From Trissonchulus latispiculum (taxonomy: Eukaryota; Nematoda; Enoplea; Enoplida; Ironidae), in NCBI GenBank assembly GCA_030248195.1, contig JASAND010026343.1, positions 1 to 64,000 of the forward strand: DNA of 64,000 nt, given 5' to 3'. Both the position numbers and the translations under genes were made by a program. Shown piece after piece: positions 30,501-43,119 of this stretch. The stretch's first letter is position 1; every line of letters starts with the position of its first letter. The notes below the pieces were generated by a model. The model made no database searches, had not been told where the DNA came from, and saw only the letters and a program-made list of their open reading frames with translations.

Positions 30501-32798
30501 TTATAAACAAAAATAGAAAAGTCAACTACCGAAGTCATTTCAAAATGCCGCAATCGTCCTGAAACCGAAATTTTGAAACTTGTAAAAGTAGACATCTCGG
30601 CGTCGTTAGAGGAAATTTAATTAGCCCACTTCATGTCCGTTTATGTAAACTAATGTTTACTGGTGCAGATTACTCTTGGCTTCCTAATTCGCATTAAGTT
30701 TCGGTTAACTGAAATCAATGGCTTTGAAATGGAAGCTTATTGAAGTTAATTGAAACTAACCGATTCACTAGCGTGACAAGACTAAAACCAACTCACTGAT
30801 AGGAAAAGGTAAAGGCTTTTCCTGGAAGATTTGTGAGCTCTGACAGCGTGAGTATGTCAACACAAAAATGAGCAATGAAAGTTGATTTTGATGAAAAGCT
30901 GATTGTTTATCTCAGCTCGTCATAAGACCGCAGGTATCACTTGAAATGTTTTTCTGCCCATGTAATGATGACTTGGTGCCCTTAGTTGGCAACAGAGCTG
31001 AGTAAGCAGTATTGGCCGAATTGCAACTCCTTGCCCTTCCTATCGGTAAATTTGCTAAACTTGCATTTGTTATATTGCAACCAGTGATCTACTGGAGTTA
31101 AGGGGGGTCACTTATCTGATCAAAAATCGATAGTCACGGATTTCGCTCATTTTCACACATAATATGCCCCCATATGTTCTTAAAAACAAGACCAAATATT
31201 ACTGTTCGAAATCAAACAGTGCAGAGTTATCCAGGTTCAATGCTGTAAAACTTGAAAATTCTGGTGATGAGCCCTATAAGGTCAGGTGGAGACCGAACGA
31301 GATCGAGAATAGGGTTGACCGATACACCAAATTAAAGCCTTTACTAAGGTAATATTTTACGCCAGGCACGGCTCAAGGCTAGCTATCCTGAGCGTTCACA
31401 ATGCAAGCTTGAGTGCTGCACTGACCTAACTTTGGAGGACTATCCAGCAAAATTTTAACTTGTTTTAACTTGCACAGACCGCATTTTTGACCCATAGTTC
31501 TATGAGAAAAGTTGCTCCTCCAATTAGCTATCGATTGATACCCAATTTGTCTATATTTGAAAAAAATTAAAAATTGGCATTTTCCACCTATAAAGATCAA
31601 AGGTGCCGCCACAGCAACCATGTTCAATATTGACGCATTTGTTTTGGCCACATTATGTGACAGACATGGATATATTAATCTGCCAAGTTTGGTGATTTTT
31701 TGCCACATAATGAGTGAGAAATTATCAAAAGAATGTGAAAATTATGAAAAATGGCCATTTTTACCAAAATTTGCTGCTTTTGTGGCAATTTTGTTGAGCT
31801 TACTATAGTTGATAGAAACTTGCGAATACTTTCATAAGACGTATTTTTATGTGTAGAGTGCAGCTATTTATTGGCCATTTCTGTAGCTTCTCCCAATCAT
31901 TCAGGACAAGCTAAAGGGTACTGTAGGTCCTGTTTTTCATAGTCCAAAAACGCTGGCTTTTCAAAATTTCTGACTTTAAAAATTCACCAAAAATCCGCCA
32001 CTCAAAAGAATTGCACCAAACTAGATAGCTGTACTCTACAACATGTCCTTGACATATGTGGAAAGTTTCAGCGCTGTATCCTTCATACAGCGAAAAATTT
32101 TTCTGCCACAAACTTTCTAACTTAACTTTTTTATTTTGCTATGTTTAACACATGTCAAGGTCACCTTTGAAGGGCTCTACAGAACGACAGAAGCAATATT
32201 GCGAAAAACGCACTTGTTTTGAGGACCCATGGGGACTACAAATAGGTAAAACGAGCAAAATCGCAGATGGTCGCAGTGATCCCCCCTTAACTATGATCAT
32301 ACTATGCACAAGCACAACGATCAAAAATTAGTTTTATCGAACGAACGTTTTAGATTCGATCCCCACCTGAAACCCGAATTCTTCGAGTAAACCTTGCTGT
32401 AGCACTCTTTCTTTCATTCATTAGGCTAATGTATGCATGTATAACACAAACGTTGTTTTTAATGCAGGGATGCCGCTGGCATAGATGGATATCCTATTCT
32501 TGTGGAAATCAACGCAACTGCAGAAGTGTACGTCCACAACATTGAATTTGGTTCGGATGCCGCATGGAAAATGTATCCTGCTAATAAGGAAACGATGCTG
32601 ACTATTAGTAGCTTCGAAATAGACACGGCAATTTATTATGGGCGTGATTACTATGAAAGTGTTAACGTGAAATTTCATCCTGCCTCTTTTAGCGGGAAAC
32701 AAAAGGGAAACATTTACATACGAAACCCGATTCGGAAAGACAATTATGCATGTGTTGCCGTTGCTAACTTGCAGTTTCGATGTGGATCAGAATTCTAA
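27598..32798 (+). CDS. Gene C: secreted six-cysteine family protein, complete (226 aa)
   Basis: Exons 27598-27721, 29308-29533 and 32468-32798 join in frame (681 nt) with GT-AG introns in phases 1 and 2, as in A and D. Exon 1 gives a signal peptide and the Gln-Phe-Tyr-Ala-Ile-Ser ... Ile-Pro-Cys-Ala-Pro-Pro segment. Exon 2 gives the Tyr-Phe-Ile-Trp-Ile-Arg-Ala-Val-Phe-Val-Asn-Val-Thr domain with Glu-Cys-Cys and Gly-Cys-Gln-Leu-Gly-Val; it is 6 nt shorter than in A, B and D. Exon 3 gives the C-terminal domain with Val-His-Asn-Ile-Glu-Phe-Gly-Ser-Asp, Gly-Asn-Ile-Tyr-Ile-Arg-Asn-Pro and the last two cysteines. All six cysteines are kept. Introns are large (1586 and 2934 bp) and hold mobile elements. 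The function is unknown; secretion is inferred from the leader. Confidence 0.85.
28030..28410 (+). repeat. Dispersed ~0.4-kb repeat in gene C intron 1 (inverted copy at 42735-43115)
   Basis: Blocks such as GTGCAGTGCATTTGTGG-like, TTACGAAACTAGCAAAATTAGCAAA, GAACATCGATTTCT, ACACATGGGCC, GGGACGTTT and CGCAATTTCGCAA recur in reverse order and orientation at 42735-43115. No coding capacity. Confidence 0.6.
31098..32290. mobile_element. TTAA-flanked miniature element (~1.2 kb) in gene C intron 2
   Basis: TTAA at 31098-31101 and 32287-32290 flank an element starting GGGGGGTCACTTATCTG and ending in the inverse CAGTGATCCCCCC (one extra base). TTAA target duplication is characteristic of piggyBac-type insertion, though the terminus is not the canonical one. 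The interior lacks a transposase. The 18-mer CACGGATTTCGCTCATTT near its left end (31137) recurs at about 34174, suggesting another relic there. Confidence 0.6.
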
Positions 32799-35699
32799 GA
32801 AAGGTCGAAAACAGAAGGAGAACATTAATTTTGGCAATGTGACAGAAAGAGCGTAATACGATATCCTGATTCATCTGTATTGTACAGCATAAAACCAGTA
32901 CAGTTCCGGTTTGGAGTAATTTCAAATTGACTAGTCAAATTTTAAATTTGATAAATCGGACAATCTCAAAAAGACATCGATTAACGCTCTTCGTTGAAAT
33001 CATATTAAGTGCAGCAAAAGACAAATTGGAAACACATAGTTTGCCTAGAATTTGAAAACTTCTGCAAAATTACTACAGTAATAGATTTAAAACCGAAACA
33101 TTGTATTTTGAATAATGGAAACTAATGTGTTAAAATTTTAGTTTACGCAGTCTCCTGTTTGATATCATTGGAAAACTAATCCGCTATATTGCGTCAATTC
33201 GAGCTTGATGGGGCATACCTTAGGGTTGTCACCACTTGACCGAAGTGCGGCAATGTTTTACACGCACGTAGAAAACATATCATATTCACAGAGCGTGAAT
33301 CCCATCAGCTTCCAATGATAATGTTGACGAATTTCTTTTATTTTTTCATTTCGTAGATTGTACTTTCAGAAGCTACGAATTTGTCTCTGACAGATTTTAA
33401 ACTTTATTCACCATGGACACAATGTGTACTGGCACCAAACAACAGCTCATAAAAGCTTATCGTTCGGTATCGTGAGTACTCAGTCGGAGTTTGGCGGGTT
33501 GTGTCCTTGTAATGATCTTTTAGTAACTGCTTGATTGTGTGACTGGCAATAAAGAACTAGTCGAACCAACCAAGTAGTTTAAGTCTAGATTGACGTCACA
33601 TTGGAAGAAGCAACATCGTGACTTCGTGCAATTAGTTACTTCTACATTCTGCCCATCTGGCAGCACAAATTGAACAAAATGTTTCATTACTTGCTTCAGT
33701 CAAAACGTTTGAAATTTTGCACTTTATGCATAGTATTACGAGACATCTGTGTTTAAAATGTAAGCATAATCGGATGCCTGCCTACAACAGATTAAGGCTC
33801 CAACGAAATAAGCTAATTGTTTATTTTCGGCATAAATAAATAAATACATAAATAATGATAAACTACATGTCTTGCCACACCTGCATTCGTTCAACAAGTT
33901 TCGCAATTGCACATACCTAAAATGTCCTAAGCAGCCTTTATGTTCACAACAAAATTCAACAAATTGCCTTAGTACGGAGAAGGTTGAAAAACCTCATCTT
34001 TTTCTGTGACTGCTGTGAATGTTGTGAAAAACCAAAAAGAAAAAAGTTTTAAATATTTAGGCAGAATCCAGTTACTAATATTCGACAAAATTTGAGTATA
34101 ATTAGTTGACATTAGTGTATGTGGCATACCCTTTTGAACAATAAAAAGATTTTTGGCTTTTAGCTTTTAGCCCACGGATTTCGCTCATTTGAACACAGTC
34201 TACTAGCCACATAATGTCGTGCATATCAAATTTTTAGTTGTCGGTTCTCTGCGAGTTACAAACTTGGATGGAAGGCTGGTAGACCTGATTGGAGCGCATA
34301 GAAATTTCTTTCCATTCCATTTTATCCCACCTGCTTAGTGAAAATCAAAATGCAGAGTGAAAATCATAAGCAGACCCAAGTTATATCACATCTATACTGA
34401 CAAATGCTTATTGCATAAACGGACACGCATTTTAAACTGTACTACCATTTTGCCTGCAACGTTAGAAATTCCAATCTGTGTTTTTGATCATATCATGTTT
34501 GACATGGCTAAAACTGTCTTGAGATTGCTGTTCGGGGGGGGGGGGGTGTCCATTTCGGAAGCGGACTTTACTAACTCTACTAAACTCTGGACGAGGCACT
34601 GCCTGGCTCAGCTAGGGAATCACAGAGATAGAGATAGAAATTTATACAAAAATAGTAATTGGAATACAAACATTTAACAGTGCAGCAGTAAGGGCATTGG
34701 CCCTGTCGCAATTGCATTGGAACAATTCCAATCTGATATAAGTATTGTATTTTTCTTTGAAGCTCCATTACATGAATGCATATAAGCTATGTATATACGC
34801 ACAGTTGAGACTTACATATTGGATTGTATAAATATGCGACTGAAGGGTTTAATTTTATGCGCAAGCTAAGATTAATCTATAGCAGGGGATTTAGTACATT
34901 CAAAGACATTTATCTACATTCTTCTTTCGAAGCTTGCGAAAGCTTTCAACGAAGAGAAACCATTCTTCAACAGGAAAAATTGACAGAAGTATAGTAGAGT
35001 TTAGTTGTGTCCGTGGAAACTTAGGTTTCCATTGAAAATGCTTATTCTGTGAACAGACCACGTAATTCTGCCACCATTATTCAGTCTATGTGGCAGCAAG
35101 CAGGCAAGACAGGGTCTATAAAGCCAAGTACCAATCAAGTGTGACAAACATCTAATCCAAGACTGCTACTAATTATTTTGATCGTTTGCTGGGAAGACTT
35201 TCCTTTATCATAAATCGCTTTCTAAACAACTATCAGAGTTTTCTTATGATCCGTCAGTCAGTTATTTCTTAGCATTTCATTTAACTTTAACTTTAACTTA
35301 CATTCGATACTTTGCTGTACTAGATAACCGCAATATAGTATAATATAACGCGACTACCTAGCAATCTGTACCCAAAGTGCAAATGTGCAAAGTGCAAAGT
35401 CAAATGATAAAATCAAAGTTGGCTAAAAATTTTTAAAGAAATTTTGAATATTATAAATAATTTGCAAAATACAAAATGCTGTCAATTCTCACCAAATTTA
35501 TTGAATAGCGTTGGCTGGTGTTACGACACGAGTCCCAACAGCTAACCTCTAGCTGTAAGAAACGTCTACCGTGTCAAACCAATAACGGTTCAAGAAATTA
35601 ACAGTCTAATAATTATATTTTAGCGTGTACAGTATTTCCAAATAAATCTAACATATGATTGTATTTGTTGTGAGAAGCCTGGAGTAAAGGATTGGAAAC
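32799..35699. other. Spacer between genes C and D
   Basis: No supported gene. It contains a run of 13 G at about 34537-34549 and ordinary A+T-rich sequence. Confidence 0.45.
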
Positions 35700-38600
35700 A
35701 TGTACATCAAAATACTACGTACTGTACTGGCTAATCTGATCATATACCAAATAGGCCTTGCACTACAGTTTTATGTTATTTCAAACACAATATCGATTCC
35801 CTGTGCGCCTCCATTTGGACCTTCGAGTAAGCTACACCAATTCTACTTGTGTTAATATTGTTGTCTGCTTTGTGCATTTCCCATGGAATTGTGCAGTGAC
35901 TAATGTATCAAACTTTTTAATTTTTTAAAACAGACGCGTTTTTCTGATTATTCCATGATATATGCTTTGTATCCTTTAAATACTCTGTCCGTGAGCCGAG
36001 TTTAAGAAGGTTTGTTGTTGTAAGTAGTGCTTTTTCAGCCACTTAACTCGAAACTGAAACTAGGTTTCTGTATCTACATGTTTCAGTTTCAGTAGCTGAA
36101 ATGGAAACTGAAAATATTTTCAAAAGTGGACTGAAACTGAAACTGAAACTGAAAGTATATTGGAAGTGAACCGACACTGAAACTGAAACTGGAACTATCA
36201 TGATTCTAGCACTGAAGGTGGAACAGAAATTAGCAAAGTCTGAAACTGTTTCAGTCATAATTCAACATCTGAAATGGTTTTTTTTCTGCCTACCGGAACA
36301 GACACAGAAACAGAACACAATCATCATACTAATACTGAAATTGCATTTCAGTCTCTGTGTACGAAACATCATATCAGTCTTATGTATGCTTTTCAGGACA
36401 TCCTTATTAAAGGTTTTTTAATTTCGATCGTCTTGTACCCTCAAAGTTTGATTGTTATTTATTTTGGCAACTAGAAACCTTTCAGCAAGTAAACCTTGCT
36501 TAAAATCTTTTCTTTGCCTTTTGGTTTCAATTGGCTTATATGTTCTAGCTTCCTTTTAAAATCTATACCGAAAATTAATTTCGCCTTGGGTTTGCGTTCG
36601 CTTTTGTCAGGTTAACAATTGGGAAGGAATCTTACTGTATGCTTGGCTAAGTCATTATACACTTTACTTTTAGGCTCTTCCTCATACTTTATCTGGATAA
36701 GGGCTGTATTTGTGAATGTGACTGAACGAACTTCAAATCAAACGTACGAATACTGGTGCTGTGACAGCCCTGATGCCAAGCCTCCAGGTTGCGAACTTGG
36801 AGTAGCAGTTTCCGACCAATCAAGGTCGGAAACAGCGTGGCAGTTCGATTGGGCTAATAAAAAACTGTTCTCCACATATCCACCTACATTTCCTTCAGTA
36901 TATGTGTAAGTGTAAAATCCTATTAGTAGATAAAACAGGTAGCATGCTCTATTACTTCGCCGTAGAAAATGAGTTCAGTAGTTTTGTCGACAGACGCCTG
37001 TAGGGCCACTCACCACCTTTGACTATTGTTTCAGTCACACGTTTTTATTTGTTTAAATAATATATACCAGTATATATGTCGCAGTCTAAAAGCATTTTCC
37101 GTCTAATTGCAATTAGACGGAGAATTTCAGTCTAATTGCAATTGGGCTAGTCTAATAGCATGAGACTGAGCAAAATGCTGTTAGACTGAAAATTTCCAGT
37201 CTAATTGCAATTATACGTACCATTGTTCGTCTAATTGCAATTGGGCGAACAGTGTCTCGTCTGATTGCATTTTGATATAAGATGTTTTGTTTAATGCATG
37301 AGAACAGCGCTTCATTGTAATTGTATACGGAGAAGGGCATAGAAAGTCGGAAAGATATTACGTCACTAAGAATAGCTTTGAAAACATAGTAGAATTACTT
37401 TTCGTTAGCAATTGAAAACGTGAAAACTAAAGGACTTAAAGGATACTCCAAAGGATTTACACAAAGTAAAAAACTGCGTTAAAATAAAAAGTAACAGTAT
37501 ATAACATTCTTTCAAAACGGTAACAGTAATTCACAAATAACTGCGAACTGTAGCGCTTCTACCAGGGCTGGCGGATCAGGAAGAAACCAAGGACAAGCCC
37601 GAACGGGAGGCGTCAGGCACCCTCGTACCCACGAAACCAGGACCTAGAAGAGAGAAGGGAAGAGGGAGGTTCAGCTTTTCACTCACCATTGAAAGTAAAG
37701 AATTGGTCCCGCCGGGGATCGAACCACGGCCCTTCTGCTCTAGAGTCAGACATGCTAAACCACTACACCACGGGACCATCAGCTGAACTCCCATAGCAGG
37801 CTTATCAATTTTCCTATGCCCACTTCCCTTACAGAACTCCCACAAAACCAAAAACGTTTTATGCAATAAAAATGGATTTTCTTGTTAAAATTATTTCTGC
37901 CTCAGTGCTCAATGATTGCAATCCAAATTAAAGTTCGATTGGTCAAGGTTTGAAAGTTTTAAGCTTTTGGATGTATTAAAATTAAAAGTAAATAATATAT
38001 AGATGTGTGCACTAAAGTATTCAAGTTTTCAATATCTAAGCGAAAAGTATTTCTACAATGTTTTTAAAGCTTTTCTTAAAATATTTTTCGACTTATGTGC
38101 CCTTCACCGTATACAGTTACAGTGAAGCGCTGTTCTTATACACTAATCAAAACATTTTACATCAAGATGCAATCAGACGAGGCTCAGTTCGCCCAATTGC
38201 AATTAGACGAACAATAGTACGTCTAATTGCAATTAGACTGAAAATTTTCAGTCTAACAGCATTTCGCTCAGCCTAATGCTATTAGACTAGCCCAACTGCA
38301 ATTAGACTGAAATTCTCCGTCTAATTGCAATTAGACGGAAAATGCTTTTAGACTGCGACATATATAACATTATGCATTGCTTTAATCTAGCGGTGGTGGT
38401 GGCCTTGGCATCCCTCGTCTTGTTACACCACCTCCAATTTATGTGTACGTCCACAAGATTGAATTTGGCTCAGATGCCATATGGAAAAAGTACCCAGTCG
38501 ATAAGAACACGATGCTGACTATTAACAGCTATGAAATGGACGACGGTTATGCTCCGCCTCGTGAATACTATGGAAGCGTTAACGTGAAATTTCATCCAAC

Positions 38601-38715
38601 ACCTGTTGGAAAGAAAGCCACTGGAAACATTTACATACGAAACCCGATGCCTAAAGACAATTATGCTTGTGTAGCCGTGGCTAATTTAGAATTTCGATGT
38701 GGGTCGAAATTTTAA
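35700..38715 (+). CDS. Gene D: secreted six-cysteine family protein, complete (227 aa)
   Basis: Exons 35700-35826, 36674-36905 and 38391-38715 join in frame (684 nt), with phase-1 and phase-2 GT-AG introns. The leader (residues about 3-23 hydrophobic) is followed by Gln-Phe-Tyr-Val-Ile-Ser-Asn and Pro-Cys-Ala-Pro-Pro. Exon 2 is nearly identical to locus B exon 2 (Tyr-Trp-Cys-Cys-Asp-Ser-Pro-Asp-Ala and Gly-Cys-Glu-Leu-Gly-Val), so B and D are sister copies. Exon 3 opens with a Gly-rich linker, then the beta-rich C-terminal domain ending in Phe-Arg-Cys-Gly-Ser-Lys-Phe. Asn-x-Thr/Ser sites sit in exon 2. Both introns carry mobile elements. The protein is probably extracellular; the role is not recognised. 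Confidence 0.87.
36025..36400 (+). mobile_element. Truncated CTGAAA-type hAT miniature element in gene D intron 1
   Basis: It begins TAGTGCTTTTTCAG and is filled with CTGAAACTGAAAC-type repeats, then has a segment (ATTTCAGTCTCTG, GAAACATCAT) matching the middle-left of the full element at 59036-60328. The right half and right terminus are absent, so it is a 3'-truncated relative. Confidence 0.6.
37565..37800 (-). mobile_element. tRNA-headed SINE-like repeat inside the foldback element
   Basis: Minus strand: the tRNA-like head (37777 down to 37704) is followed by about 140 bases of unrelated body toward 37565. No Pol III terminator follows the head, as expected for a SINE rather than a tRNA gene. 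I could not find the flanking target duplication. Confidence 0.5.
37704..37777 (-). tRNA. tRNA-like head with a CTA (amber-reading) anticodon position
   Basis: The acceptor GGTCCCG/CGGGACC is a perfect 7 bp, the A box is TGGTGTAGTGG, the T arm has GGTTCGATCC, and the anticodon loop is CTCTAGA, giving CTA at positions 34-36. The overall sequence is close to eukaryotic tRNA-Gln (CTG anticodon). One anticodon-stem pair is mismatched. I read it as a Gln-tRNA-derived SINE head or pseudogene. Confidence 0.55.
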
Positions 38716-40505
38716 GTGACGCTGAACACTGAACGACAACTTGAGTTTTGATGACATAATACACCTAACATTACATTGGCATTATGCATTGTCATTATTT
38801 ATTTATATCTTTCAGTATTCTAAGCTAACCACTTTGTTTTATTAAATCACACTACAAATCAGTAGATCCGGTTTACTTTGGTAGCTTTTGAAAATTCTTT
38901 GTTATGACTCTGTTCATAACGCTGCTGTACCTGAACCTTCTTGCTACGTGTAGCAATAGTACTATGCACGCCAGATAAATGGACGAGTTCAAAGTTAAGC
39001 TCTTGTAACTTACATGCATTAGAATCCACAATACAGAATTGTCCACTTACAACTTTCCAGAAACAAACCATTGATTGACTGTACACTTAGTATAATGTTG
39101 GCGCAAGTCTGCTGAAAAACCAAAATCAGGTTTTCCAATAAAATTCATTTCCAAAACCATTTCCTGTTAACATCTGCAGTAGTAATCTTCATCACAGGGC
39201 TCATGCAGAAGCACCTTTGTGTGAAAATTAATTTATGCAACGTTTTCATGTTTTCTCCAACCCACCCGTCTCGTGCCTGGGTCTGTAAAGCAGTCCACTA
39301 AAAAACAAACGGTGTAAAATGTTAACTTATTTCTTCAATTTGGTGACTACTTTTAGAGTCATCAACTTTGAACCATTATTATTCATTCATTAGTGAAGTT
39401 GGGAAGTCATCTTTAGATCAAAATTTAGCTTGCATATTTTCAGACTACGCCTTAGCGTATTCGGCTATTATGCATTATTCTCTTGACTTTTCCTGGTTCT
39501 GCAATAAAGTTATGCAAATGAGGTTGTGCTCCATAAATTATACTAAAGTCTGACACAAAAATGTGTGTACAAAATCTGTAAGGCCTCCAGTGAACTCAAT
39601 ATACGTCGTAACCCCATAAAAAATATATTTTCTGAATCCTTGCAGCGAGACAAACATTTTTATAAAATTCTAAATTTTTTAAAAGTTCAAAAATTTTAAA
39701 ATATCGGTTTTCGGGGAATTTTTTCGGACCGTTCAAGCTATTCAGCTCAATCTGTCAGAAAAATTTTCCCGTCCGAATACGCATCAATTGACACATGAAC
39801 AAAGAAATCGGTTGAGAAATAAACATTTTATTCCAAAATTTCGTTTTTCCAGTTCCTTTGATGTTTGCCGCTTTTTGCAACTTTGACTGGTTATTACTCG
39901 CGACTCGTTTAACAGACAATTTTTTATTAGATTTTCAGGACCGCCTAGGCGTCCGCGTTCACCTGATATATGTGGTATTTCAAATTTTGAAAGTCATTTT
40001 TGAAAAATACCACTTTTTGACCAAAAATTTCGGCAAAGCAGATTTAACAAAAGTGAGTAAAAATAACATAATTATAAAGTTCAAGCTGTGCTTTTGTGGC
40101 AGGTGCGTTAACACCGCAGGGGTCCAAACGTAGCAGTTGGGTTCAAATTTTCAAATGGCCTTATTTTTTTGCTTGTGTTTTACAAATCAAACTGTTTTGC
40201 TTTAGTGCCGCTTTAGTATCTGTTAGATATTGAATTGGGTATTTAGCTACAATATTTCAGTAATAAATTCCTAAATAGATAATCCTGCCAACCCACACCC
40301 TATCCCTATCTTATCCTACTAAGCCAAACTTAGCAATCTGCAAACTCATCCAAATTTTGACGCGCTTATTTATTTTCATTTTGTGGGTCCAATAAAAATC
40401 TACGCACAAACAACTTTTGCTTCAAAGAATGTACATTAAGCTATAGTTCTGATCATGCATACATGGTACGACACGGTAAGGTTTGAGCGTTAAGCTCGGC
40501 TGGTC
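38716..40505. other. Spacer, nothing recognised
   Basis: No supported gene or clear repeat boundary; A+T-rich with short chance ORFs. Confidence 0.45.
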
Positions 40506-40509
40506 CTTG

Positions 40510-41325
40510 TCAGATCGTGTGGATACACATATACAGCATGGAGCTTTGAAAATAGAGAGAAACTAAGCTCATTTTTGAATTTTGAATTTTTGAAAGAAAA
40601 CCCACTATATAAAGTTTTCCCGAGGAATTTAGACAACTTTCAATTTTAACCTTGTGACAGCTAGGGTTCCAGTAGAGGGTCATGTAGAGCACGGGGCTTA
40701 GCTAGGATAGGAAAACTAATATCATTTTCGTAATCTACGACCCCGAAAACCCCCTAGATAAAGTTTTCCCGGCGAAAATTGACAACTTTCAATTTTAAGC
40801 TTGGGTCAGCTGTGGTTCCGGTCGAGGGCCATTCAGGGCACGGAACATAAGCAACAGAGGAAAACTAAGTTCATTTTCGAATTCTACAACCCCGAAAACT
40901 CCTTATATAAAGTTCTCCCGGCGAATTTGGACAAGTTATTATTTTAAGCTTGGGTCGACCGTGGTTCCGGGCAAGGGTCACGCAGAGCACAGAGCATAAG
41001 CAGCAGAAAAAAACTAATATCATTTTCGAATTCTACGACCCTGAAAACCCCCTATAGAATTTTTTCCAGAGAATTTGGACAATTTTCAATTTTAAGCTTA
41101 GGTCGACCGTGGTTCCGGTCGGCCACAGCGCCGCCTCCAGCGCCTCAGCACCTCTCTCTCCTCCACCCCCTAGCGCCGCAGCACCACAGCGCCGCCTCCT
41201 CCTCCACCCCCTAGCGCCTCCGCGCCTATCCCTCCTCCACCCCCTAGCACCTCCGCGCCTCCTCCACCTCCTCAACTCCCTAAAACTACAGCATTTGCTG
41301 GCTCTTTACTACTGTAGATGACACC
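40510..41325 (+). repeat. Composite satellite copy 2: four ~145-bp units plus C-rich minisatellite
   Basis: It has the same order of parts as 4575-5345. GGTTCC landmarks at about 40674, 40815, 40963 and 41111 are spaced about 145 bases. After the last one comes a C-rich minisatellite (41120-41280; AGCGCC and CTCCTCCACCCCCTAGC units) and the end TACTACTGTAGATG. The C-rich tail differs completely in sequence from copy 1, although the tandem units are alike. Confidence 0.7.
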
Positions 41326-41329
41326 GGAT

Positions 41330-42730
41330 TTATTGCCATGGCTGGAAATAACGCATAGAAATAAACATTTTTATTCCGCTGGAGCGGAATACCTAATATG
41401 GGAATCTAGTATGTTTTGTGTGCATTCGCGTGTTGGCAGTTGAAAAGCACCTATCCTCAACATGTGGCTAGCTATGCATCATTTTTTGCTTTCACAATAT
41501 GCAAATTAGGTCAGACGTGAGATAAAAGTCTTTGTTAACAAAACTACGCTCTTTGATCAGGACGCTATCGAGTGTTATTCCGGAACAGCCTTCCATCGTA
41601 AGTAGTTTTTTGCAATGGCTGCATTTTTCGGATCCCGCCGAGCTCAGCTTAAAATGGCCTTTTCAAGTTGCTTCTGCATTTGTTTTAATGGATCACTGGA
41701 CGGTTAAAATTAAAGAAAGTAAAAGAAAAGATAAAATACTTCTAAAATTAGTAGTTAACACTTAACACTCAACTGTCAACTTTCAAAGCATAGGTGAATT
41801 AACTATTGAGATTGGATTCAGCTTCAGAAGGTATTTTTTGCTATATCGTTCACATGAAAGTAGAGATTTTATCATAATTATTAATATACTTTAAAAGCAT
41901 CCGAGTATATCCGAGTATATACTCTTTTTGCATTAGTTGATTCTTCTCCGATTTTCCCGATTAGAATACCTATTTTTAAAAGGATCGTCTGAATAGGTAA
42001 ATGACACTTAATACGAGGTGCTAGATGTTAGCCAAGACAGGGGTTGTTTTAACAACAATTGATTTTGCTATTACAAGAAAATGACCAAAAAGAGTCTACA
42101 ACTTCCTGCAGATGAAGAATTTAATTAATACTATTGGCAACAAGTTTATGTTTCAAAACTATTTCAGAATTACGAATTTCCCAATTATATATTAGTTAGT
42201 CAAGCTTTTATTCCGCGTTGGTTTTAATATGGTGAAAATGCATTTTCAAACCTTTGCTTCAACACATGCATCTGTACATAAAAACTACTTCATGAAGTGT
42301 CAAACTATTTGAGGTGATTTAGTGGTAACAAGCTGTAGCAACATTGCTGGTGCATAAATGCAACTTTGCTAGCAACACAGCAACTCTGGTTGGGTGAAAT
42401 GCATTTAAAGCTTTGTAAAGTAGGAAAGTCGAAGCAAACTGGATGACTGTATAATTGCAGAGGGGGCCAGAAAAGGGGCGTTGAAGCGGCATACCAATAG
42501 ATTATCAAGAGGAAAATGCCAGTCAGTTGCTACTCTTGTAGGTGTTATAGTTGTTTACAAAACATCACTAGCACTCTTTCTCAGGGTACAAGTAATATTA
42601 ACCCAAAATTCACACAATTCTCAGCAAAGGAATATTGCCCTTTTTGGGCACTACTTGTTGCTTTTACAGCCTCTGAGCTATCTCTAATAGTTAAGTCAGT
42701 ATAGGCCATAAACTATTTCATATCTCTCTA
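41330..42730. other. Spacer, nothing recognised
   Basis: A 77-codon frame (41532-41765) without an early ATG has no recognisable domain. No other feature. Confidence 0.4.
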
Positions 42731-42734
42731 CAAA

Positions 42735-43115
42735 ATTTAATGCGAAGTTGCGAAATTTCGCGTTAATGTGGATTTGGCTGATATTCTCGAACGTTAAGAC
42801 CTGCTGAGCCAAGTCCAAGAAAACGTCCCTCGGCCCATATGTCTTTCATGTGTACAATAAGGAATTTTGACAGATTCTACATTTTGAGAAATCGATGGTC
42901 AAAACGTTTTGGTCTATATTCAGCCCGTTAACTCTCCAGTATGTCGTAAAATTTTTGCTATTTTTTTGCTAATTTTGCTAGTTTCGTAAGTTCACTTGAA
43001 TACACCGATTATAAGATTAAAAAACGATGCATAAAGCTCTCCCCATCTCCCAAAAAGATATAGCGTGTTAAAAAATTACCGCAAACCACTGCACAAAATG
43101 CTACCGCCTGCTTCA
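42735..43115 (-). repeat. Dispersed ~0.4-kb repeat, inverted copy of 28030-28410
   Basis: Landmarks in reverse: TTGCGAAATTTCGCG, AAACGTCCCTCGGCCCATATG, GAGAAATCGATGGTC, TTTGCTAATTTTGCTAGTTT and CGTAAGTTCA. No coding capacity. Confidence 0.6.
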
Positions 43116-43119
43116 AGTG

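Larger units (their letters stand above)
37071..38366. mobile_element. Foldback element (~1.3 kb) with ~290-bp arms, in gene D intron 2
   Basis: The left arm 37071-37362 and right arm about 38075-38366 are inverse copies beginning TATATATGTCGCAGTC. Each arm carries about four to five copies of a palindromic module centred on TCTAATTGCAATTAGA; the first copy is a perfect 22-nt palindrome at 37099-37120. No transposase. A tRNA-headed repeat sits in the middle. Because the arm ends are (TA)n, the exact target duplication cannot be fixed. Confidence 0.8.

Noticed and set aside
37704..37777. A working amber suppressor tRNA
   Set aside because: There is a mismatch in the anticodon stem, no Pol III terminator and a SINE-like body behind it; kept only as a finding to check.
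41532..41765. 77-codon ORF as a gene
   Set aside because: No early ATG, no splice context, no recognised domain.
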